Part shown: positions 1 through 5,233 of the stretch, piece after piece
Layout of the letters: every line of letters starts with the position of its first letter
Position numbering within the stretch: the first letter of the stretch is position 1
Origin: UBA10939 sp050942745
Lineage (GTDB): Bacteria > Myxococcota > Myxococcia > Myxococcales > UBA5297
NCBI GenBank assembly: GCA_050942745.1
Contig: JBMNNX010000273.1
Span: 1-8,654, forward strand
Direction: 5' to 3'
DNA: 8,654 bases
Program-made: the position numbers and the translations under genes
The notes under the pieces: generated by a model
What the model saw: only the letters and a program-made list of their open reading frames with translations
What the model was told of the DNA's origin: nothing
Database searches by the model: none

Positions 1-70
1 CCACTCGGCACAGAATCGCGCCGGATTCCGAAACAGGTCAGCACCAGCAGGCGTACGGCCAAGACTCATG

Positions 71-95
71 GGGCGGCATCTTTCAGATGCCGCCC
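71..95 (-). terminator. Perfect 11-bp hairpin, probable 3'-end structure of the ferritin-like gene
   Basis: GGGCGGCATCT (71-81) and AGATGCCGCCC (85-95) are exact reverse complements separated by a 3-nt loop, giving a very stable GC-rich stem. It lies about 28 bp past the stop codon of the minus-strand gene at 124-585, where a terminator is expected. There is no T-tract on either side: the minus-strand transcript continues CATGAGTCTTGG. It is therefore not a textbook intrinsic terminator. It could be a U-tract-less terminator, an mRNA 3'-end stabiliser, or the end of an unseen gene entering from the left. Confidence 0.55.
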
Positions 96-123
96 GCATC
101 GTCTACAGAAAAACACCAGCCAC

Positions 124-585
124 CTAGGCCTGGGCGCCGGGCTGCTCCCAGGCCGCGGTCGTGATCCACTGCTGGATCGTCGCGAGGTGGCGCTGCTCGT
201 CGCGGTAGTTGCGCTGGATGAGCACCTTGATGTCGTCCGGGAAGTCCATGTTGACGGCCTTGGAGTAGTAGCGGTTGGTCAGCTCCTCGTTGGCCTTCAT
301 CGCCTTGATGGCGCCCTCGGTGCCGGTCGCGCTGCGCGCCGAGGTCATGCCCTGGATCAGGTAGCCCTTGAAGTCCTTCGTGAAGCTCGGCGGCTGGCCA
401 CCGAGCTGGCGGATGACGTCCGACAGCTCGCGCACGTGCCGGTGGTGGTCGTCGCGGAACTGGGTGAGCTGGTCCTTGATGGTCATGACGTCAATGTGCT
501 CGAGCGCCTCGTCGTAGGCGTGGATGGCGTCGATGTCGAGCTGGGTCAGGGAGTTGAGCTCCTTGAAGATCTCCTTCGTCTCCAT
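124..585 (-). CDS. Ferritin-like four-helix-bundle protein (DUF2383 / PA2169 family)
   Basis: The 153-residue product is nearly all helical, with the pattern of the PA2169-type ferritin-like family (DUF2383). These are small four-helix proteins of uncertain function, usually discussed in terms of metal binding or stress. Acidic/His clusters lie where ferritin-like ligands fall on successive helices: DE at 25-26, DDHHRH at 45-50, EE at 100-101 and DEQRH at 129-133. The linker around residues 62-75 (GGQPPSFTKDFKGYL) matches the usual helix 2-3 junction. There is no signal peptide, so it should be cytoplasmic. The ATG start at 585 is preceded by GGAGG (complement of 591-595) at 5-nt spacing, which fixes the start. 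It is a single gene, divergent from the xseB operon and followed by the hairpin at 71-95. The family call is good; the metal bound and the physiological role cannot be read from the sequence. Confidence 0.85.
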   Translation of the reverse strand: METKEIFKELNSLTQLDIDAIHAYDEALEHIDVMTIKDQLTQFRDDHHRHVRELSDVIRQLGGQPPSFTKDFKGYLIQGMTSARSATGTEGAIKAMKANEELTNRYYSKAVNMDFPDDIKVLIQRNYRDEQRHLATIQQWITTAAWEQPGAQA

Positions 586-736
586 GCTTGCCTCCGTCTG
601 CTGCGTGGGGGCCTGGAGTTGGGGTGGGGCTCCTCTTGTTGCATTCCCTCAGACGGGCCTTACCCCGGACGGCGCGGCGCGATAGCCGGGTCGAAGGGCC
701 GAGCTGCGCGAAAAGCGCTCGGGCCCCTTGCTCAAC

Positions 737-769
737 GCCGGCCGAGGAACCCGAGCGTACTCGGCCGGC
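737..769. repeat. 10-bp perfect inverted repeat upstream of the xseB promoter
   Basis: GCCGGCCGAG (737-746) and CTCGGCCGGC (760-769) are exact reverse complements with a 13-bp spacer. The element is centred about 45 bp upstream of the -35 hexamer at 795 and lies in the divergent intergenic region. It may be a regulator-binding site or a hairpin. No T-tract follows it, so an intrinsic terminator is unlikely. Inverted repeats of this size also arise by chance in GC-rich DNA, so the role is uncertain. Confidence 0.35.
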
Positions 770-794
770 CTGCGGCAAGGCGCGCCAGCGCCCG

Positions 795-823
795 TTGACC
801 CCCTGCGTTGCCGCCACTAGCAT
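795..823 (+). promoter_or_regulatory. Sigma-70-type promoter of the xseB-RR-ispA-tlyA operon
   Basis: TTGACC (795-800) and TAGCAT (818-823) are separated by exactly 17 bp: 5/6 and 4/6 matches to the housekeeping hexamers, with the critical A and final T of the -10 present. Transcription would start near 830, leaving a leader of about 57 nt before the TTG start at 888. The in-frame ATG at 822 falls inside the -10 and so cannot start translation from this transcript. The rest of the 586-887 interval shows only the minus-strand Shine-Dalgarno (591-595) and the inverted repeat at 737-769. No convincing minus-strand promoter was recognised. Confidence 0.6.
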
Positions 824-887
824 GGCGCCCGGCTTTGGAGTGTTGAGCAAAAGAGTGTGTTCCCGGCCCAACCGGTGGAGGCGGCAG

Positions 888-1211
888 TTGGCAAAGGACG
901 CGGCAGGCAAGGCCCAGGAGGAGCTCGGCTACGAGCAGATCATCGGCCGGCTCGAGGACGTCGTGCGCCGGCTCGAAGGCGGCAACCTGTCGCTCGAGGA
1001 TTCGCTCAGGGCGTTCGAGGAGGGCATCGGGCTCGTCCGCGCTGGCGAGGCGCGGCTGAACGAGGCCGAAAAGCGCGTCGAGCAGCTCCTGGCGGGCCCG
1101 CGCGGCGACGAGGTGGTGCCGCTGCAACCCCAGCCGTCGCCCGGCGAGCCCAAGCGCCCGCGCGGCCGCGCCCGCCCCGTGGACGCTCCGGACGAGGAAG
1201 TGCCTTTCTAG
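888..1211 (+). CDS. xseB: Exodeoxyribonuclease VII small subunit, with long tail and SSB-like C-terminal tip
   Basis: XseB is the small, non-catalytic subunit of exonuclease VII, which digests single-stranded DNA processively; many copies wrap the large subunit XseA. The family core spans residues 13-69: LGYEQIIGRLEDVVRRLEGG, then LSLEDSLRAFEEGI, then RLNEAEKRVEQLL, two helices with the typical LE-G pattern. The TTG start at 888 is preferred because GGAGG at 877-881 sits 6 nt upstream. The in-frame ATG at 822 lies in the -10 hexamer, and a GTG at 840 has no properly spaced ribosome site. At 107 residues the protein is longer than the usual 75-85, because of a Pro/Arg-rich, probably disordered tail (70-107) ending in DEEVPF. 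That tip resembles the acidic C-terminus of single-stranded DNA-binding protein. No xseA is in the window, and xseB is the first gene of its operon, 15-27 bp before the receiver gene. Confidence 0.92.
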   Translation: MAKDAAGKAQEELGYEQIIGRLEDVVRRLEGGNLSLEDSLRAFEEGIGLVRAGEARLNEAEKRVEQLLAGPRGDEVVPLQPQPSPGEPKRPRGRARPVDAPDEEVPF

Positions 1212-1238
1212 GCGCTTGGCGACGCGGTGAGCGCCGAC

Positions 1239-1643
1239 ATGAACCAGACCAGCGGAAGCGGACCGAGCGCCGTGCCCCGGCGCCGCAAGATCCTCATCGT
1301 CGACGACGACCGGGACACGCGCGAGATGCTGATGCTCGCCCTCGATCTCGAGGGCTATGACGTCGAGCAGGCCGCCAACGGCCTGCGCCTCGTGAGCAGC
1401 CTGCGCGTTGACCGGCCGGACCTCATCCTGCTCGACGTGATGATGTCCTGGATCGACGGCTTCGAGCTGTGCCGCTCGATCAAGAAGAACCCGGAGCTGC
1501 GAGACATCCCCATCGTCTTCGTCTCCGCGCGCAAGGGCGGCGAGGACGTGCGCCGCGGGCTCGAGGCCGGCGCGGCCGACTATTTCACCAAGCCGGTGGA
1601 CATCGACCGGCTCAACGCGCGGATTCGCGAGCTGCTCGGCTAG
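1239..1643 (+). CDS. Single-domain response regulator (receiver only)
   Basis: A 134-residue stand-alone receiver domain with no output domain, preceded by a short polar N-terminal leader. Numbered from the ATG at 1239: acidic triad DDD at 22-24 for Mg2+, phosphoacceptor Asp66 in LILLDVMM, Ser96 in the switch position (VFVSA) and Lys118 in FTKP. It should therefore be phosphorylatable. One deviation is that the usual MMPGxDG turn after the Asp reads MMSWIDG, with Pro replaced by Ser. The ATG at 1239 has GAG at 1229-1231 at 7-nt spacing; an in-frame GTG at 1227 would add four residues but has no visible ribosome site. It lies between xseB and ispA, 35 bp before ispA, and is probably co-transcribed with them. 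No histidine kinase is nearby, so the partner is unknown. Single-domain receivers usually act through protein-protein contacts or as phosphate sinks. Confidence 0.9.
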   Translation: MNQTSGSGPSAVPRRRKILIVDDDRDTREMLMLALDLEGYDVEQAANGLRLVSSLRVDRPDLILLDVMMSWIDGFELCRSIKKNPELRDIPIVFVSARKGGEDVRRGLEAGAADYFTKPVDIDRLNARIRELLG

Positions 1644-1678
1644 GATCAGCCGCTTCCCACGCCCCGGAGGAGACGACC

Positions 1679-2572
1679 GTGAGCGAGCCTGGGACCTTCG
1701 ACTTCAAGGCGTGGCTTGAGGACCGGCGGGCGATAGCCGAGGTGGCGCTCGAGGACGCGCTCGGCGCCTACAAGGGCAAGATCCCGTCGCACCTTTACGA
1801 CGCGATGGAGTACAGCCTGCTGGCCGGCGGCAAGCGGCTGCGGCCGCTGCTCACCATCGCCGCGGCCGAGGCGGTCGGGGGGCGCGCCGAGGGCCTGGTG
1901 ATGGACTTCGCCTGCGCGGTCGAGTTCGTCCACACCTACTCGCTCATCCACGACGACCTTCCGGCGATGGACGACGACGACCTGCGCCGCGGACGGCCCA
2001 CCAACCACAAGGTGTTCGGCGAGGCGATCGCCATCCTGGCCGGCGACGCGCTGCTCACCGAAGCGTTCTCGCTGCTCGCGCAAGGCAACGAGCCGGTCCG
2101 CCTTCGGCTCGTCGGCATGCTCGCGCAGGCCGCCGGCTCGCTCGGGATGGTCGGAGGGCAGGGCGATGACGTGCACGAGCCCTGGAAGAAGTCCCTGGAG
2201 TTTCTCGAGAACTTGCACCTGCGAAAGACCGGGGCGCTCATCGCCGTCTCCAGCGCCGGAGGCGCGCGGGCTGCGGGCGCCAGCGACACGCAGGTCGCCG
2301 CGATGCAGGACTACGGCCATCACCTCGGCCTCGCCTTCCAGATCTGCGACGACCTGATGGACCTGGCCGGCGACCCGAAGAAGACGGGCAAGACCAAGGG
2401 CACCGACGCGCGCAAGGGAAAGACGACCTTCCCGGCGCTGCTCGGCAACGAGGAGTCGTTGCGGCGCGCTCGCGCCGAGGCCGGAGTCGCCAAGGCTGCT
2501 GTCGAGCCGTTGCTGCCCGCGTCGGCGCCGCTCCTCAAGATCGCCGACTGGGCGGTCGAGCGCGACCACTGA
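1679..2572 (+). CDS. ispA: Short-chain polyprenyl diphosphate synthase (farnesyl diphosphate synthase type)
   Basis: The enzyme condenses isopentenyl diphosphate with allylic diphosphates to make C15 (possibly C20) prenyl diphosphates for quinones, undecaprenyl carriers and terpenoids. At 297 residues it has normal family length. Visible motifs: GGKRLRPLL at 50-58; first Asp-rich motif DDLPAMD at 92-98 with the two-residue PA insertion of bacterial (type II) FPP synthases, followed by DDDLRRGRPTNH; KTG at 183-185; second Asp-rich motif QICDDLMD at 221-228; and the GKTKGTDARKGKTTFP loop at 237-252. Tyr87, five residues before the first motif, is the bulky residue expected for a C15 product, but GGPP synthases of this subfamily look similar. 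The GTG start at 1679 has GGAGGAG at 1666-1672 at 6-nt spacing; the frame stays open further left only through the receiver gene. The stop overlaps the tlyA start (TGATG), implying translational coupling. Confidence 0.93.
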   Translation: MSEPGTFDFKAWLEDRRAIAEVALEDALGAYKGKIPSHLYDAMEYSLLAGGKRLRPLLTIAAAEAVGGRAEGLVMDFACAVEFVHTYSLIHDDLPAMDDDDLRRGRPTNHKVFGEAIAILAGDALLTEAFSLLAQGNEPVRLRLVGMLAQAAGSLGMVGGQGDDVHEPWKKSLEFLENLHLRKTGALIAVSSAGGARAAGASDTQVAAMQDYGHHLGLAFQICDDLMDLAGDPKKTGKTKGTDARKGKTTFPALLGNEESLRRARAEAGVAKAAVEPLLPASAPLLKIADWAVERDH

Positions 2573-3318
2573 TGGCGAAGAAGAGGGAGCGCATCGACAG
2601 GCTGCTGGTCGAGCGCGGGCTCGCCGAGTCGCGCGCGAAGGCCCAGGCGCTGGTGCTCGCGGGCGAGGTGGTCGCCGGCGACCAGCGGGTCGACAAGCCG
2701 GGCGCGCTCGTCGCCGTCGAGCTTCCCATCCGGCTCAAGGGCGAGGGCCTGCGCTACGTGTCGCGCGGCGCGCTCAAGCTCGAGGGCGCGCTCGACCACT
2801 TTGGCATCGACGTCACCGGGTTCGACGCACTCGACGTGGGCGCCTCGACCGGCGGCTTCACCGACCTGCTCTTGCAGCGAGGCGCCTCGCGCGTCGTCGC
2901 GGTAGACGTGGGCTATGGACAGCTTCACCCGAAGCTCCGAGGGGATGCGCGTGTGACGGTGCGCGAGCGGGTCAACGCGCGCGCGCTCACCCGCGAGGAC
3001 GTGCCGTTCGACGTCGATCTGATCGTCGCCGACGTCTCCTTCATCTCGCTGCGCCTCGTCCTGCCTTCGGCGCTTCGTTTCCTCAAGCCCGGCGGCGCCA
3101 TCGCGGTGCTGGTCAAGCCGCAGTTCGAGGTGGGCCGCCAGGACGTGGGCAAGGGCGGCGTTGTGCGCGACCCCGAGAAGCGGCGCGAGGCCATCGAGGG
3201 GATCGCGCGCTTCGTCGCCGAGCAGGGCCTGGAGGTGAGCGGCTGGATCGACGCGCCGATCGCCGGACCGGCGGGCAACCGCGAGGCGGTGCTCTACGCT
3301 CGGAAGGCGCTCCGATAG
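2572..3318 (+). CDS. tlyA: TlyA-family rRNA (cytidine-2'-O)-methyltransferase
   Basis: TlyA methylates the 2'-OH of cytidines in 16S and/or 23S rRNA using S-adenosylmethionine; the name 'hemolysin A' is historical. In this 248-residue protein an N-terminal S4 RNA-binding domain covers about residues 7-55 (RIDRLLVERGLAESRAKAQALVLAGEV). An RrmJ/FtsJ-like methyltransferase domain follows. Its landmarks are SRGALKL (64-70, catalytic-type Lys69), the SAM loop DVGASTGGFTD (88-98), VDVGYGQLHPKLR (111-123), ADVSFISL (153-160, Asp154), VKPQFEVG (181-188, Lys182 and Glu186) and GPAGNREA (232-239). The K-D-K-E set is complete, so activity is expected. Its ATG overlaps the ispA stop by one base, so it probably depends on ispA translation. 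It is the last gene of the operon; the 97-bp repeat array begins about 50 bp downstream. Whether it modifies 16S, 23S or both cannot be decided here. Confidence 0.93.
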   Translation: MAKKRERIDRLLVERGLAESRAKAQALVLAGEVVAGDQRVDKPGALVAVELPIRLKGEGLRYVSRGALKLEGALDHFGIDVTGFDALDVGASTGGFTDLLLQRGASRVVAVDVGYGQLHPKLRGDARVTVRERVNARALTREDVPFDVDLIVADVSFISLRLVLPSALRFLKPGGAIAVLVKPQFEVGRQDVGKGGVVRDPEKRREAIEGIARFVAEQGLEVSGWIDAPIAGPAGNREAVLYARKALR

Positions 3319-3366
3319 CGCCCTCGTGGCCGGTAGCGTCTCGGCGGCGGGCGGTGGGTGACGCGC

Positions 3367-3740
3367 GGCGCAGAGGTGGGGAGCGTCGGCGTCTCGCCGA
3401 TAGCCGACGCGTGGCAACCGAAATCATCTTTACGACGTCGTAAGGTTCTGCCGAGCCGGCGCGTGGCGCGAGGTGGGGAGCGCCGGCGTCTCGCCGGCAG
3501 CCAGCGCGTGGCAACCGAAATCATCCTTACGACGTCGTAAGGTTCTGCCGAGCCGGCGAGCGGCGCGAGGTGGGGAGCGCCGGCGTCTCGCCGGCAGCCA
3601 GCGCGTGGCAACCGAAATCATCTTTACGACGTCGTAAGGTTCTTCCGAGCCGGCGAGCGGCGCGAGGTGGGGAGTGCCGGCGTCTCGCCGGCAGCCGGCG
3701 CGCGGCAACCGAAATCACCTTCCCGACATCGTAAGGTTCT
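3367..3740. repeat. Four tandem copies of a 97-bp unit with two palindromes each, between convergent genes
   Basis: Copies lie at 3367-3464 (98 bp, one-base insertion), 3465-3561, 3562-3658 and 3659-3740 (truncated). The anchor GGCAACCGAAATCA recurs at 3413, 3510, 3607 and 3704, exactly 97 bp apart. Copies 2 and 3 differ at two positions; copies 1 and 4 are more diverged, the usual pattern of decaying array ends. Each unit has a GC hairpin (GCCGGCG-TCT-CGCCGGC, e.g. 3482-3498) and, further on, a palindrome centred on GACGTC (18 bp perfect in copy 2, 3525-3542; 14-bp core in copies 1 and 3; broken in copy 4). The array fills the gap between tlyA and the convergent lipoprotein gene and touches the latter's stop codon. 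Its period is not a multiple of three and no reading frame persists. Likely roles are a bidirectional 3'-end/terminator region, a REP/BIME-like element or a protein-binding array. The function is unknown. Confidence 0.93.
3525..3542. repeat. 18-bp perfect palindrome in repeat copy 2 (GACGTC centre)
   Basis: CCTTACGACGTCGTAAGG reads identically on both strands. The equivalents in copy 1 (3428-3445) and copy 3 (3622-3639) keep the 14-bp core TTACGACGTCGTAA and change one outer C to T, which would still pair as G-U in RNA. Copy 4 (about 3719-3736) has several substitutions and has lost the symmetry. The dyad is AT-richer than its surroundings. It could bind a dimeric protein at 97-bp intervals or form cruciforms/hairpins. 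Confidence 0.85.
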
Positions 3741-5217
3741 ACTCGCCGAGCGCCATTCGGTACTGCGAGGCCGGGAAGAGCCGCACGAGGTCGTGCTTCC
3801 ACAGCCACGGCCTGCCCTTGCCGTCGACGTCGACGACATAGCCCTCAGTGCCGGTGACAAAGTTGGCGACTTGCTTGCCCGGCTCATCGAAGACCAGCAC
3901 TTGCTTGATGCCCGCCTGTCCCGCCGCCTGCGCGAGCAGCAGGGTCGAGCCGTCCTTCGCCGGCATCACGTACGAGAAGACGAGCGAGCCCGCCGGCGTG
4001 ATCGGATCGCCGATAACCTCCCCGCTCGCCGGGTCGAGGAAGAACGCGATCCTCGAACCATACGCGACGAGCCCGTTCGGAGTGCGCACCGCCTTGGTGA
4101 CCCCGCCGATCAGCGGACCGGAGGCCCAGAGCAGCCCCTGGCCCTTTTCCGTGCAACCGCGCGAATCGACTGCGTCGCAGGCGCGCACGACCGACGGGTC
4201 GGCCAGGTCGGCGAAGTAGGCGGTCGTCGCGCTCGCGTCGAGCGCTATCTCCGGTAGCGCCAGCGGCCCGAGCAGATCGGACACCATCGTCCCCATCGCC
4301 TGCAGCGCCGCCTGAGTGCCGGTGTCGATGTCGTAGGAGCTGATGCCGAGGTCCACGAGGTTGCCGCCGGTCTCGCGCAGCCAGTAGCTTGGATAGACGA
4401 CGCGGCCCGACTGATAGGCGAGCCGCCCGCCGGGAAGCCCGTTGAGATACCGCGGTCCCCACACCGGCGCGCCGTCGGCATGGTCGAAGGCGACCAGGCT
4501 GTGCAGCACGCCGTTGTCGGTGAGCGCGACGAGCGGCTTGCTCGGATCCGGAGGCACGAGGAGTTGCTCGATTCCGGGGGCGTCGACCGCGAGCAGCAGC
4601 GAGAGCTGCGGCGAAAAGCCCGCGAACCCGAAGCCAGGCTTGACGACGTAGATGTTCCCGTCGGGCCCGAAGATCAGCTCGGCGTCGGCCTCGCAATCGA
4701 AGTTGAGCGCCCCGCGGGCGACGATCTCCCGGTCCCGCGAGACGCGCACCAGCTCGGTGGTGCAGGAGAGGAAGCTCTCGCCGCTCGACTCGACCCAGAA
4801 GTTGAAGCCGAAGGGGAAGGGCCCGGGGAGCCGCTCCTCGGACGGCATGAAGGTGAGCGGCACCTCGCGCGAGCTGGCCGAGCGCCCGTCGGCGCAGGTC
4901 GCGTCGGCGAAGAGCGCCAGGTCCGCCGCGATGCCGCGCTGGGCGAAGGGGATGCGCTTCGACGGGACGTTGATCTCGGTGACCGCGCCCTGCGCCTCGA
5001 CCTCCTCGAGCAGGTGGTCGCGGTCGCGGAGCCGGACGCGGGCGACCCGGTCGCACCCGGTCACCTCGACCGTCGCGGTCAGCCCGTCGGCGAGGAGCTC
5101 CCGGGGCATCGGGTGCAGGGTGACCGTCGGATCCACCTTGGGCACGGTCGTCGTCGGCTCGGCGCAGCCGAGGGCGCACGCCGCGAGCGCGCCCACGATC
5201 GCCAAGTGAGCTCTCAT
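3739..5217 (-). CDS. Putative lipoprotein of unknown function, possible beta-propeller
   Basis: The 492-residue product was not recognised as a named family. The N-terminus MRAHLAIVGALAACALGC looks like a lipoprotein signal peptide, with Cys18 as the acylated residue (lipobox ALGC, slightly non-canonical, with Leu at -2). Residues 29-125 look like a beta-sandwich with Cys55 and Cys108. From about 135 to the end there are repeated short beta-strand stretches of the PQQ/WD-like kind, such as FGPDGNIYVV, LVAFDHADGAPVW, IAFFLDPASGEVIG and VVDVDGKGRPWLW. These suggest a propeller of variable blades. Further Cys pairs (152/175, 347/355) may form disulfides, fitting an extracytoplasmic protein. The start at 5217 lies 16 bp after the stop of the OmpA-family gene, with only a weak G-rich ribosome site, so the two form an operon and probably act together in the envelope. 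The stop touches the repeat array. Confidence 0.8.
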   Translation of the reverse strand: MRAHLAIVGALAACALGCAEPTTTVPKVDPTVTLHPMPRELLADGLTATVEVTGCDRVARVRLRDRDHLLEEVEAQGAVTEINVPSKRIPFAQRGIAADLALFADATCADGRSASSREVPLTFMPSEERLPGPFPFGFNFWVESSGESFLSCTTELVRVSRDREIVARGALNFDCEADAELIFGPDGNIYVVKPGFGFAGFSPQLSLLLAVDAPGIEQLLVPPDPSKPLVALTDNGVLHSLVAFDHADGAPVWGPRYLNGLPGGRLAYQSGRVVYPSYWLRETGGNLVDLGISSYDIDTGTQAALQAMGTMVSDLLGPLALPEIALDASATTAYFADLADPSVVRACDAVDSRGCTEKGQGLLWASGPLIGGVTKAVRTPNGLVAYGSRIAFFLDPASGEVIGDPITPAGSLVFSYVMPAKDGSTLLLAQAAGQAGIKQVLVFDEPGKQVANFVTGTEGYVVDVDGKGRPWLWKHDLVRLFPASQYRMALGE

Positions 5218-5233
5218 TCGCGCCCCCGGTACC

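Noticed and set aside
2..127. Short open plus-strand frame at the left edge, possibly the end of an upstream gene
   Set aside because: It has only about 41 codons, runs through the perfect hairpin and ends inside the ferritin-like gene. Its composition is not distinctive, so coding cannot be supported.
187..798. 203-residue plus-strand frame opposite the ferritin-like gene
   Set aside because: Its product is a repetitive Val/Leu/Asp-rich antisense translation. The minus strand has the family match and a well-spaced GGAGG.
588..887. Long N-terminal extension of XseB from 588 or from the ATG at 822
   Set aside because: The extension crosses the promoter, and the 822 ATG lies in the -10 hexamer. 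The added residues do not resemble XseB, while TTG 888 has a good ribosome site.
1469..1678. N-terminal extension of IspA to 1469
   Set aside because: It only reads through the receiver gene in another frame. GTG 1679 has GGAGGAG at ideal spacing and gives the normal family length.
2320..3417. 365-residue minus-strand open frame opposite ispA/tlyA, and the 307-residue one opposite ispA (1646-2569)
   Set aside because: Both lie antisense to genes with unambiguous catalytic motifs and have biased, motif-free composition.
3367..3740. CRISPR array
   Set aside because: The whole 97-bp unit repeats with no unique spacers, the units are too long, and no cas genes are present.
3113..3887. Several overlapping minus-strand reading frames beginning with the same MPRAGCRRDAG-type sequence
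   Set aside because: They are generated by the 97-bp tandem repeat. The period is not a multiple of three, so each copy restarts the same peptide in a different frame. There are no ribosome sites and no conserved end.
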